Source of the DNA: Anniella stebbinsi
Taxonomy: Eukaryota; Chordata; Lepidosauria; Squamata; Anniellidae
DNA: 64,000 bases
Direction: 5' to 3'
Assembly: GCA_029215795.1 (NCBI GenBank)
Contig: JARDYH010000002.1
Coordinates: forward strand, 12,021,001-12,085,000
Of the stretch, positions 44,476-55,122 are shown piece after piece. The notes beneath the pieces are model-generated. The model was not told the origin of the DNA, made no database searches, and worked only from the letters and a program-made list of their open reading frames with translations. Made by a program: the position numbers and the translations under genes. Each line of letters starts with the position of its first letter. Within the stretch, counting starts at the first letter, position 1.

Positions 44476-45059
44476 GTCCAGTGTCTCATAAACTTAGCTA
44501 ACCATTTTTAAACCTAAACATGGATTTCTTCCATTACCGCAGAGAACAGGTCCGCTCTTCCTCCGTTTAGCCAAAGACAAGGGCTCAGTCTTGACAGCTA
44601 AGAGCCAGCTGGCCACAGAAAGAAGGTTTGACCTCCTCTCAGTGCCAAGGAATACAGTTTTGATGGACAAGATTGGCTTGGCAAACAACCCTGGGGGGAC
44701 AGTTTTAGCCACTGACCAGTGAAGGGTAATGGCCACTTCCTCCAGTAAAGCACATTTTAAGCAGGTCAGCGCAAATTTGTTCTCTGCAAAGTAAAATAAA
44801 TCTCTGTGCACCAAAGGGGGAAAAAAGAGTTTAAAATAACATACAGTATTTCTCCAGAGGGGAATGATTTTGAGATTAGGGGTGGAGATCGTTGAACCCA
44901 GTCTCCAGTAAGATGATTGCTTATTCTTAGAACTGGTCTAAAGTCAATATTCCACCGAACTAAAATTTATGTACTGCAGTGCATAGACTCATACAGGCAC
45001 ACAGTGTATTTATCTGTGCTTTGCAAAGACTGAGAGGGTATCTTCTTACATCAAGGGCT
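44476..45059. other. Intron DNA, nothing recognised
   Basis: No supported gene or classifiable repeat. Confidence 0.3.
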
Positions 45060-45158
45060 TAGGGTGCAATCCTATGCGTGTGTAGACAGAAAGAGGTTTG
45101 GCTAGGGAATGCTGGGAGCTGTGGGACTTTTTCTGTCTATGCATGCATAGGATAGTGC
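45060..45158. mobile_element. Small inverted-repeat element (gcaatcctatgc type)
   Basis: Left end agggtgcaatcctatgcgtg, right end gcatgcataggatagtgcct; inside cagacagaaagag and actttttctgtctatg pair. It is related to 56873-57076. Confidence 0.65.
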
Positions 45159-45301
45159 CTTTACAATCTCGAAATCGACAGAAGAGGAGGGATAAACAGG
45201 AGAATATGTGATTATCTCAGTTACGTGTATTTAGGCATGGATAAGGGGTTTGTTCCAAAGGCTTCCCAAAAAACATAGGCAAAAGATGACCAGGTCGATG
45301 A

Positions 45302-45650
45302 CCAGTATTTATTTATTTATTTGTTTGTGACATTTATATACCGCTGAATATAATAAAATCTCTCAGCGGTTCGCAGTATTAAAATACAATAGTATAAACA
45401 CAACATTGAAAACTACAGCAAAAAATATATATCAAGGAGCAGTCAAATGGAGTGATGTAATTAATTTTCTTACAGCCCAGGGAAAACCCTGGGTGAACAA
45501 GTGTGTTTTCAGGAGACGTTTAAAAGACGCCACATTTTCTGCCTCCCGAACTACAAGGTCACAAGGACAAAGGGCCTTTTTTATCATGTTGATAGGTAGA
45601 ACTGATCGATTTGGTGACAGACTAAATAAGGGGGGAGGGGGAAGGAGAGA
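45302..45650 (-). mobile_element. LINE 3' fragment, minus strand
   Basis: It starts with a TTTA tract (45307-45328), then tttatataccgctgaatata and an A-rich part, then traces of coding tail on the minus strand (ttttcaggagacgtttaaaa, acaaggacaaagggcctttt). Confidence 0.6.
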
Positions 45651-45767
45651 GTTTAGTCAAAGGATGAATGGTGATGGTGTCAGTTTTGGCTAAGGACAGT
45701 GAACGAGGAGAAGGGAGGTTGGGAGGAACCATCAGGAGTCCAGACTTGGACAAACTGAACTTGAGAT

Positions 45768-45770
45768 GAC

Positions 45771-45801
<31 letters not shown>
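45768..45801. repeat. (GAT)n microsatellite
   Basis: An uninterrupted gat tract of about 33 bases. Confidence 0.95.
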
Positions 45802-47419
45802 CATCCGAGCAGAATTAACTAAGAGGCACTTGGAGACGCTTGATTGGGTGGAAGGAGAACGGTTCTGGGTTAAGCCCTTTCAGCATATAGGCTGTATCAA
45901 AGCCATGTAATTGTGCTGCTTTAGGGAGTGGTTGTAATTGTTCAATATTTGCTCGTCTTATATGGCTGGCTTTTTATTGTATTAATTTGGATTTGAGTTT
46001 TCTTGTATCTCCTTCATGCATTTATTGGCGTGTTTGCTTGCACAGCGTTTGAGGACTCTCTTAATTTGATTTATATGTGTTTAGTTTGTTAAGAATTGGT
46101 AACTGCTTTTCCACAAAAGAGGTTTAGAGGATGCAAGGAAGCTATCATTCAGGTTGCTTATCTCCTGAGCAGGGTCAGGTCTTTCACGTGTAGATATCAG
46201 CAGATATCAGTGTCCTGGGGGTTGTCTATACACCTTATATACACCATAGTGGCTGCGCAGTGACGCTGCGTTGTTTATATGATGCAGCCACCAACTCGCA
46301 GCCACATTGGAGTTTCTCACGGTGTCTTTTTACCGTGACTGTTTCATTTCCTCCGATGCCACCACATTGTTTCTCTCTTCTGTCAGTAGTGACATAGATT
46401 CGGGGGCATTCCTAGGGGTGTTCCTGGGCTTACCCTGTGTAGGGTAGGCCCGGGAATGCAGAGTATTGGGCAAGGGGCAGGATTAACTCCCTCCCGCATT
46501 TCCTCCTGCCATCTAGATTTAGCATACTCGCCCTGCAGTAGCGATGCTGCAGGATGTTAGGGGGGAAAGCAGCTGCCAAGCGGCATCATGTAGGGCCAAG
46601 GCTCTTCTTGCCACACACCACTTTCTTCAGACAGTTGGCTTGATGGCAGCTAGAATCCGTTCGGGATACAAAAGCCACCAATAAATGTGAATATCAATAA
46701 AGAACTATCCATAAATTATTATTTGTTCATAGGAACGAATAGCAGCCAAGGGCCCTCAAGTGCAGTACTTTATCTTCCACATCAGATAAATCACAACTCT
46801 TGTAGACATCGCTGCAGTAAGAGCAGTGGCGCAGAGGTGATTTTGGAGGGAATGTTTTCATCGTCACCATCTCCATAGCTTCGTTCCCCAGGAGAGTCCA
46901 AAATGCAGGCCGTTGTGTCGATCAGTTTACTCAGGATCAGCTGGCAGTCGTAGAATAGTAAGCTGGCCAAGGGCAGGGCAGTGGTTAGCAGGGCTGGCCC
47001 ATGACATCTTGTCCTGAGGCAAAGGACAAGATGGCATTCCCTCCCATCCCATGTACAAAAGCCAACTGGAGCGGCCATTAAATCTGTCTCCAGCACGGGC
47101 GATGGGACAGCATCCTCCACTGCACCTGAAGGCAGCAGACTAGCTTAGGGTGCACAGGGCACACAGCGCAATCCTCCTACATCTCACCACTCTCTCCCAG
47201 CATCTGCCACCTGAGGCAACTGCCTCACTCTGCCTAATGGTAGTGCCGGCCCTGGTGGTTAGCATGCTGGACTTCCAGCTGGAGAGACCATGGGTTGCCA
47301 GAGAAAGGGGAAACAGCATAAGTCTACCAGTTCGAAATTTTCCTGGAATTTCTTTTCCTAGCATCAGGGAGAGACACTTTGCTTCTGCGATGATTGCAGC
47401 TAAGCTCAGAGAGAACATG
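45802..47419. other. Intron DNA, mostly unclassified
   Basis: Frames at 46791-47120 (-) and 47140-47433 (-) have no recognisable product. Near 47260 the words gtggttagcatgctggactt, ccagctggagagaccatggg may be a degraded SINE head. No gene. Confidence 0.3.
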
Positions 47420-47830
47420 GAAGCCTTAAGCAACTTAGTGCTGGGATACCTGAGAGGGCGCCTTCCCGCTTACCAACCTGCCTGGTCACAGAGACCGTTA
47501 AGAGGGCAATGCTCCTGGTGGTTGCACTTGGGCCCATAGCTCGACTGGAATCCACCAGGGGAAGAGCCTTCAGTGTGGTGTCCCCTGAACTCCCTGCCCC
47601 TGGAGGTCAGGCAGGCTCCAACACTGTGCCATTTCCAGCTCCTCCTGAAAACAGCTCTTTTCCAGGAAGCATTCCTCAACTGACCAGCCACCATTTTTAT
47701 TGGTATTCAGTTTTAAATTGAACAGTTTTGATATGCTCTTTTAATTACTATTTTTTACAGTTTAATTTCTATGTTCACCGCTCTGGAATCTATTTTAGAC
47801 ATGGAGCAGTATATCAATGTTGTAAATCAA
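47420..47830 (+). mobile_element. L2-like LINE 3' fragment
   Basis: Coding traces in shifting frames: YLRGRLPAYQPAWSQRPL, then ARLESTRGRAFSVVSPELP. The tail ttcaccgctctggaatctat, gagcagtatatcaatgttgt has no long microsatellite. Confidence 0.75.
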
Positions 47831-48240
47831 AACATCCCAGCACTTCAACCATGTAAGCTCCAGTTCCACTACACCAGTGCTTAAGAGTAAAACCTGCCTT
47901 CCACCCCTGGCATCAGACTCTCACTGATGGAGACCCTGTGAGAGACAGGAGCAGGCAATATAGCCCTGCACCTTCCCAGGGTCCTTGGAATATTCAAGCC
48001 ATCCTGCCGCCGACATATTCTGCTTGTCACGGCAATGAGCACTTTGCTAGTAAAAGCACAGATGCGAGTCCCATTATTTTGCATGGATCTGAAAACTTTA
48101 AACACTTCTCCTGGCTCCTCTACAGCTTTGCTTCCTGTTGACATTGCACTGGCTTTCAGGAATTTTCTGGATCATCATAACCTGCTCAGGCCTTGGGAAA
48201 TGCTTTCAAAATTCTCAAGCCAAAACTCATCTGAAGAGTT
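47831..48240. other. Intron DNA, nothing recognised
   Basis: No supported gene or classifiable repeat. Confidence 0.3.
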
Positions 48241-48635
48241 AGAATGACAGAAGGGACTGCAGAAACCAGAAAACCCTATGCCACGAGGGGAGATATGATA
48301 GCACTCTTCAAATACTTGAAAGGTTATCACATGGAGGAGGGCCAGAATCTTTTCTCGATCAACCCAGAGTGCAGGACACGGAATAATGGGCTCAAGTTAC
48401 AGGAAGCCAGATTCCAGCTGGACATCAGGAAAAACTTACTGACTGTTAGAGCAGTATGGCAATGGGACCAATTGCCTAGGGAGGTCGTGGTCTCTCCCAC
48501 GCTAGAGGCATTCAAGAGGCAGCTGGACAGCCATCTGTCAGGTATGCATTAAGGTGGATTCCTGCATTGAGCAGGGGGTTGGACTCAGTGGCCTTACAGG
48601 CCTCTTCCAACTCTACTATTCTATGATTCTATGTG
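48241..48635 (+). mobile_element. CR1 3' end, well preserved
   Basis: The order is ggggagatatgatagcactc, ttcaaatacttgaaaggtta, ggacacggaataatgggctc, aagttacaggaagccagatt, gaggcattcaagaggcagct, and the terminus ccaactctactattctatga ttctatg. A 102-codon frame survives (48244-48552). Confidence 0.88.
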
Positions 48636-49204
48636 TGCTTCCTGTTTCCTATTCCTCTTCATATATAGAATGTCAGTGTGACAAAACTAGGGTAAAAGGC
48701 ATTTTAAAAAAAGAAATTAATGTGATCAGCTCATTAGGTGCAGGTGAAAAATGTTTAATTGCTTTTGAATTGGTATTGTCCCTTTCAAAAGGAAGCCAGT
48801 ACTGAAAATACCTTATAGCTTTAAAAGATAATTATTATAGTGCAGTTTGCAAGAAAGCTCAGGTTGCTTCCAAATGAGGGTTTTATTGTGCAATCGCATG
48901 CCTTATTGGCAGAATGTTACAGAGGGTCCAAACAATGCCATGATCCATTTGTAATTAGCCCAGGTTTTCCCAATGCTGCCAAAAAATCTGATAAGGAGGG
49001 GAAAAGCAGAACAGCTATTCAATTTTTCGGACAGTGTGGACAGAAAAATGTGCAATTGTGACAGGGTGGGAGGGCATCGTCCTCGAGGAAGGTGGATGAT
49101 GTGTTAGCCCTCCATTATCTCACACTTGCTGAGCCTTTTTTTTGTGACCTGCAAAGCAAGCTCTTTCTCTCTTCCAAGGCATCTCCAAGCTTATAAAGTA
49201 GGAA
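48636..49204. other. Intron DNA, nothing recognised
   Basis: No supported gene or classifiable repeat. Confidence 0.3.
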
Positions 49205-49640
49205 TTTTATTCATTTATTTAACTTTATATCCCACCTTTCACCTTATGGTCCCAGGGCAGGTTATATACAGATTGATAAAACAATATAAAATAACTAAAA
49301 GCCATTGTCCAAAGCTCCATTCAAATCATAATCCAAAGCTTCATCCATTTCCAAAGCCCTGAGTAAACAGGTGTGCCTTGACTTGTCGACAAAATGGATA
49401 CAATGAAGTCATCATCATCATCATCATCATCAAATCTGTATACCACCCTTTTTCCTCTTGCAAGGAACCCAAAGCAGGGTACATGGTCCTCCTCCTCTCC
49501 ATTTTATCCTTAGAACAGCCTAGTGAGGTACATTTCAGCGAGCTTCAAATGCATTCAGAGGGAAGGGGTTCCACAACTTTGGGGCCACCACAAAGAAGGC
49601 CCTTTCACCTACCACCATCCTATGAACCACCGAGAGCAGT
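49205..49640 (-). mobile_element. LINE 3' fragment, minus strand, with (ATC)n
   Basis: ttatttaactttatatccca, cctttcaccttatggtccca and an A-rich part form a reversed LINE tail. An (ATC)n tract lies at 49411-49432. ggggttccacaactttgggg, ccaccacaaagaaggccctt reads on the minus strand as the familiar KGPF-type LINE C-terminus. Confidence 0.55.
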
Positions 49641-49820
49641 GCTACTGTTAACAGTGGCTCTTCTGCTGTTCTTAACACCTGGGCTAATCTATAGGGGGAA
49701 GAGCCATTCTTTCAGACCTTTGGGGCTGAGAACCATCTGTTTACCTGGGCATTTATGAGTATATAGTTTTCTTTGTAATCTCGCTGCTTTGGTTGGTTTT
49801 ATTCTATGTTTATTTATGGT

Positions 49821-50292
49821 TAGGCTGACCAGACCCCCCGGGGTTTCCCGGTCCTAAAAGGGAAAAATGGGCCAAACCGGGCCGACCGGGCCCCAGGGGG
49901 CAACCTCTGGGAAACAGCTCGTTCTCCTCCCGCGAGGAGGGGGGCGGCGCTGGTGGGGCGGGCGGCCTGCGCGGGGCGGGCGGCGGCGCGAGGCACTTAC
50001 CTGCTGGGGCGTCTGCTTCCCTCCGGTGCTCGGAATCTGCTGAGAAACAGGCTTCGCGGCCTGTCCCTCAGTAGCATGCCGGGTGATGACGTCATCACCC
50101 AGCGCGGTACTGAGAGACAGGCCAGGAAGCCTGTTTCTCAGTAGATTCCGAGCACTGGAGGGAAGCAGACGCCCCAGCCGGTAAGGAGCGGGGGGCGGGC
50201 GGCGCGGGGCGGGGGGGCTGCGCGGGGGGGTTGTTTTGGGGGGGCGGGGGGGGGGGGTCCGGGATTTTGATCCTCAATATCTGGTCACCCTA
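49821..50292. mobile_element. GC-rich palindromic hAT-type miniature element with a central CRE-like palindrome
   Basis: The ends are TAGGCTGACCAG and CTGGTCACCCTA. The flanks TTTATGGT (49813-49820 and 50293-50300) are a perfect 8-bp target duplication. The inner part is a long inverted repeat (gctggggcgtctgcttccct, gaaacaggcttc... with complements) around a perfect 20-bp palindrome at 50081-50100 that contains TGACGTCA (50087-50094), the consensus CREB/ATF site. The element is very rich in G, C and CpG. Small open frames in it are not genes. The terminal motif is shared with the ~320-bp elements elsewhere in the window. Confidence 0.9.
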
Positions 50293-50619
50293 TTTATGGT
50301 GTTATTGGTAATGTCGTTACCCACCCTGGAATTTTATTTTATTTTTTTGAAGGGCAGGATATAAATGGAATGAAATAAATAACTAAGTAGCCATGGAAGG
50401 TGTACTGTCACATTAGCGTACTGTGCGCTGGATCAATCCATGCGCTTCTTTGTTGGTACAATGCGCAATAGATTCAACGTGTTAAGGAGTGCTTTAATGA
50501 ATGTCTAGGATGCAAGTAATCCCTCTGAATTGTACCGCCGAACAGTTGTACCGCCGTAGTGCCTAGGTGTTCATCACAACGTAGATGCATGTTTTCAAAA
50601 AGATAGAGAGAGAAACATT
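50293..50619. other. Intron DNA between two elements
   Basis: A LINE-tail-like piece (ggcaggatataaatggaatg) lies at about 50350-50385. Otherwise nothing was recognised. Confidence 0.35.
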
Positions 50620-51290
50620 TATTCTTCTAAGGAACTGATAATCTGGCGATATGATGCGTGGGACACATCACTACAAGCTACAATGTACGACCATTTTGGA
50701 TGATCGAAACTCTTGGTTTATATAGCCAGATCACATACTGAACACCTCCCACATCTATAGTGTCCTCGGAGATCTGTATGCTTTTTGGGAGTATCTATAT
50801 CCGTATGGACAAGTTGATCCCTTAAACTTTTTGTCTTTCTCCAGCCAATGTATGGTAAACCAGCACACCCTGGTATGTGACTTATAATGTGCCAATGTTT
50901 ACTAATTGATCTCATTATTTCCGGTGAAGCTGGTGTGTAATCAAATGCACGCGTGATTTTTTTCTTCCACTGTTTTATTTGCCACAATCAATAAGGATGA
51001 TCTAGGTGTGCCTTCAACCCGTTCTTCTGCTTTTGTAATCACCGACCTAGGATACCCCCTTGTTATCAAAGCATCTCTAAATTTCAACTTCTGTTGTGAA
51101 TAATGCACAGATTTTGTTGAATTCCTTTTAAATCTCAATAATTGTGCTAGGGGTAAATTATTACGAAGGTGCAGTGGATGAAACGAGGAGTAATGTAGAA
51201 TCGAATTCCTATCAGTAGGTCTGTTGAAGGTTTTTACACACAGCTGATTTAATTCCCGAAATACCAAAGTGTCAAGAAATCATACTTGTA
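50620..51290 (-). mobile_element. Penelope-like element relic
   Basis: Two overlapping minus-strand frames (50941-51267 and 50718-50987) give consecutive parts of a Penelope-like polyprotein. First comes the end of the reverse transcriptase (RPTDRNSILHYSSFHPLHLR, NNLPLAQLLRFKR, LITRGYP). Then comes the linker typical of Neptune/Coprina-type elements (ISKHWHIISHIPGC, KSLRDQLVHTDI) with a Cys cluster (CGRCSVC). The start of the GIY-YIG region may follow after a stop at about 50718 (KSFDHPKWSYI, SHAS), but it ends near 50640. The copy is truncated at both ends, with one frameshift and one stop. Confidence 0.75.
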
Positions 51291-51406
51291 GTTTATAAGT
51301 TTTTAAAAAGAAAAACGTCTATAAACGACCAAATTTCGAAACGCGAAACATTTTGACGTTAAGATGCCAGCTTCAGTCGCTTTCATTCCTCTGCTTGTCT
51401 TTGCAG
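51291..51406 (+). other. CTIF: CTIF intron end: acceptor region of the 442-nt exon
   Basis: Only about 116 bases separate the Penelope-like relic from the exon. The last bases, ttcctctgcttgtctttgcag, form the pyrimidine tract and AG. The preceding tttcgaaacgcgaaacattt may be the edge of the relic. Confidence 0.6.
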
Positions 51407-51848
51407 GAGACAACGGGCTTCCGGGGGAAACAAGTCGCAGCAACACCCGGAGCACCAGCAAGGAACCGCCAAACACAACCGGGAACACCAGAAACCCTCC
51501 CAGGGCGGCCAAGCCCCACACCCCTCAGGGCGACCCGGCCACCACGGCTACAGCCAAAACCGGCGGTGGCACCACAACAACCAGAAACACTCGCCCAACG
51601 ACAAAGAGTCGCACAGAAATGCCAAAGAGACGGAGAACCTGAAAATCGAGGATGCCTCTGTGTGCACGGTCCACATCCCCCTGGAGACGCACCGTAGCGG
51701 CGACGCCACAGAGAGGCCATCCCCACAGTACATTCAGGATCCGGAAAGCAAGCGGAAAGACAGCATCCACGATCGGATCAGCGAGAGACCCAAAATTAAC
51801 TTGCTTCCGTCTTCCAAAGACAGACTACGCAGGAGACTAAAAGAGAAG
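51407..51848 (+). CDS. CTIF: CTIF, internal coding exon (442 nt): linker before the MIF4G domain
   Basis: The exon begins with the last base of the split Arg codon (phase 2) and ends at a codon boundary, donor gagaag|gtaact. In the right frame (codon starts at 51408, 51411, ...) it reads RQRASGGNKSQQHPEHQQG, then SGRPGHHGYSQNRRWHHNNQ, then NAKETENLKIEDAS, then a variable part, then KRKDSIHDRISERPKINLLP and SSKDRLRRRLKEK. The motifs GRP-HHGYSQNRRWHH, KRKDSI and the terminal SSKDRLRRRLKEK identify CTIF. This is the hydrophilic, disordered region between the CBP80-binding N-terminus and the MIF4G domain. The part after LEDAS-like residues, up to KRKDS, is the least like mammalian CTIF. Both other forward frames are also open for much of the exon, so the frame rests on homology and splice phase. 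Confidence 0.95.
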
Positions 51849-52029
51849 GTAACTCTTTTCCCCAGCCACCCCTGGAGTAAACGGAAACATCGCCATGGAG
51901 GCGCATGCTTTGCACAGCAGCCTTTGGGAAAGGGGCCAGCTGTATATTGAAAGGATGGATCAAAATTCCCTAGCCCCCCCCCCCCCAATCTCTGGGACCC
52001 TCAACAAACGCCCATGCTGATTCCTGGCC

Positions 52030-52123
52030 TCTTATGCTTTAAGGTGGATGCCTTCACTGAACAGGGGGTTGGACTCGATGGCCTCATAGGCCTCCTCCAG
52101 CTCTACTATTCTATAATTCTATG
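52030..52123 (+). mobile_element. CR1 3' end fragment
   Basis: tgctttaaggtggatgcctt, aggggttggactcgatggc-like, cctccagctctactattcta, taattctatga. Confidence 0.85.
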
Positions 52124-53500
52124 AAACACGGCTAGCACGTTTTCAAATTTTACTCTGCAGCCATGAGGGCTAGAAACCCTCTTTTGCTCTTTCCGGTTTG
52201 GGCAGCCGAGAAAGAGCCAGTGACCAAAGGGTAAGGCACTTTACTGCAAGCCCTGTGAGCCAAAACTGCCCCTGAATGACATAGCAAATAACATCCCTGA
52301 ATGTTGCATTCCGTTTGGGACGTCCATTTTAATAGATTTTTCCTGTTGAGAGTACCAGGATTCGATTTGTGTGTCACTTTCTTGTGGGGTGTTCCCCCCC
52401 CCCACCGCTCCCCGAGCTGTGTTTCACGCAGGTCTGTAATTTTTGTATTTAATTCTGTATGAGTGAAAAAACGTTGCCACACAGCACAGTTTAGTTGTTT
52501 CTTTTTTGCCGCGAATTTCCTGTCGCTGGATTGTTTTTTCTCGATTTTCTCCTGTGGGCGTCCATTTCATGCCTTGTTATGTTCACAGTTTAGACTCATG
52601 GAATATGGGGGAGGTTTTGCTGTATGCCCCTTTAGGTACATTTAGTAGTAGAGTGGGATACAAATAAAAGTGATGATGATGAAGATGACCACAGATAACT
52701 GGTAAAGAAGAAGCTACTGGAGAGATTGCCTTTTGCCCTCAGACTTCCCTTTTGTTTTAGGAAGGCTCTTGCCACTAGGTGTCGCTATTGGTAGCTTGTC
52801 TTCTGTCTCCGCAGGGCCAATGCAGCGTTTCGCAATGCCATGTTCTTCCACTAGGGGTCATTCTATGTTGCTTTTGCCTATAAAGACTAATGCTACCAGT
52901 ATATCTCCTCCATGTTCATATCAAAGGAGGATGCATGTTTAAAAACATTGCCACAGGCCTCTGCTTAGAAATCTTGGTAAACCAACTATAGGAAGACAGC
53001 CACATATATTTCTTGAGCCAATTTACCTTAAGACTTAAACTGCCGGGTGAGAAGTGTTAGGAGTACAATTTTGTCTCTAGAATTCAAGCTTGGACTTTTC
53101 ACAGTTCAAGGAGAACTGCTCAAGTGGACTATGACCGTTTACCACAGCAAAGAGCCTTTCAGACTCTTTTGCTTTCCAGCCACATGGAATGCATAGGAAC
53201 ACGTGGCAGGCAGAAATTCAACAGGCATGGCTATCCACAGCATGTCACTGCGCTCTTGGAATACTGGCATTCCTTTAATTTCTGTCTGTCATGGGCTGTT
53301 AAAAGCACAGGGCCTCCATCCAGAAGAGAAAAGAAAAAAGATGGCCCTTTGGGCTTAAGGTTTTGGATTCTGAGGCCTCTCCCAAATTTGCTTTGGGATA
53401 GGTCTGTCTTTGGTTGCCTAAAGACACCTGACTTAGTTCTGTCTGTGAAGCTAAGCAGTTCTGAGCTTGACCAATATCTGGACTGGAGAACACCTGTTAC

Positions 53501-53820
53501 TAGGGTGACCAGATAAAATCCAGGTCAGGGCTCATGTAACTTTAACAGTTGTAGAGAAAAGGGAATTTCAACCAGTGTCATTTGTATGCAATTAGTTCCT
53601 GGTGAAATTCCCTCTTCATCACCACTGTTAAAGTTGCAGGGGCCCTGCCTTCTTTTGTATATGATCACTCTAGTATAGTGTATGCACCTTTAACTGTTGT
53701 GATGAAGAGGGAATTTCACCAGGAACTAATTGCATAGAAATGACACTAGCTGAAATTCCCTTTTCTCTACAACTGTTAAAGTTACATGAGCCCTGACCTG
53801 GATTTTATCTGGTCACCCTA
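53501..53820. mobile_element. Palindromic hAT-type miniature element, copy 6
   Basis: Perfect terminal inverted repeats TAGGGTGACCAGATAAAATC / GATTTTATCTGGTCACCCTA, the same end type as copy 4. The inside has the cattagttcctggtgaaatt-like arms and the centre cttcttttgtatatgatcac. No clear target duplication is visible. It lies between two CTIF exons. Confidence 0.92.
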
Positions 53821-55026
53821 CCTCATGTACACTGCTATGATCTCCCTGGCAGAAGAGTGAATGCAAACGTAATATAATAAAGCTGTTTGGACCTGCAATG
53901 AAATGTTGCAGCACGGAGGGCTCCTGTTCACTGTTCCAGGCAGTCAGCACTGCCCTCCTCCACAATCTTCATTCCATTGCCCCTCCCACCTGGTTTTCTG
54001 GAGGTCCCCCCCCCAAACAATGGGCATTCCGTGGCCCAGGCTTGTAGCTAGCCTAAATGCTTTGGAATGGGTGGGGGGAGTTCATCTGGTTTCCAGGCCT
54101 TTTAAAGACAAAATTATAATTATTTGGTTGTAAAAATAAACTGGGGAGTGGAGAAAATTTAGGGAGGCAGCCCTTCAGCCCCTCACTCCAGCTAAAGGCT
54201 TGCCATGTCCACTGGGCAAACTCAGCCCTCATTTGGCTATTTAGAGTCCTCTCCCTCCCCCCTTCACACCCCGACACGCAGAAGGATATTTTTTCCCCTA
54301 AAGATTTTTATACTTCTGCAAACCTCGGGGTTCCCATGAGCCTGCTGCCACCTCGCTCTTGTGCTTGGATGGTGCTGTTTTGACTAAATAAGCCCCGGCA
54401 CTCACCTCTGAACATCCATAATAGAGGGAACCATTGTCAACTGCCTTTAAATATCGCAGCGTAGAGTTCAGAAACTTGGAACCATTTGGATCTGCAACAA
54501 AATGTTGCAGCACGGAAAGTTTCTGTTCAGGGTCCCAGCCAGTCATACCCACCTTACCCACCCAGTTTTCCGTGTCCTCCTCACCCTGGCCCCAGTCATC
54601 ACCATTCGGTGCCCACTGAGCATGCTTACCCCTGTTTCGGGTATTTTTGGAATGGGGAAATGTACCTTAGCTACTTTAAAAATTTGGATTCCCCCATGGA
54701 TTTCTTTGGGCGGCTCTCATTTCCGGGGTACTGTAGTTCTGCGGTACTGCAGTTTGGTGAAAGCAGTGAGGTCCTTTGAGTAAAAGTCTTCCAATTCGTC
54801 GTAGCATTACGGTTCCCAGAGCTCCTTGGTTAGGGAGCCAGGACAGTTAAACAGGTGGAAGTGTGCAGTGTAGGCATGTCCTCAGGTGATACGGAAATGA
54901 GTCTGAGGGATGGAGGGTAGCTAGAGAGGGATCCCATGTTGGAGCGGCGATTAAAATGTAAGCACTTCAAGGTGCAAGTTTCAGTTTTTCGCTTTATATA
55001 TATATATTTATAGCAGCCTCCCCCAA

Positions 55027-55122
55027 CCTGGTGCCTTCCAGAAGTGTTGGACTACAACTCCCAGCATGCCCTGGCTGGGGCATGCTGGGAGCTGTAGTCC
55101 AACACATCTGGAAGGCACCAGG
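55027..55122. mobile_element. Near-perfect foldback element, best copy
   Basis: 45-base arms (cctggtgccttccagaagtg, ttggactacaactcccagca, tgccc) pair with their complements with two mismatches around a 6-base loop tggctg. It ends 160 bases before the next CTIF exon. The diverged relatives in the window (about a dozen) suggest a small non-autonomous DNA element. Confidence 0.85.

Larger units (their letters stand above)
20149..51406 (+). other. CTIF: CTIF intron, about 31.3 kb
   Basis: A GT-AG intron between two recognised CTIF exons. Its content is nearly all repeats and unclassified DNA, described in separate entries. No further CTIF-like exon and no other host gene was recognised inside it on either strand. 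Confidence 0.8.

Noticed and set aside
49953..50277. Coding frames in the GC-rich block as a CpG-island gene start
   Set aside because: The block is a transposable element with clear ends and target duplication; the frames are mirror images produced by the palindrome.
53124..53516. 130-codon plus-strand frame as an alternative CTIF exon
   Set aside because: No homology, and its end runs into the start of a palindromic element.
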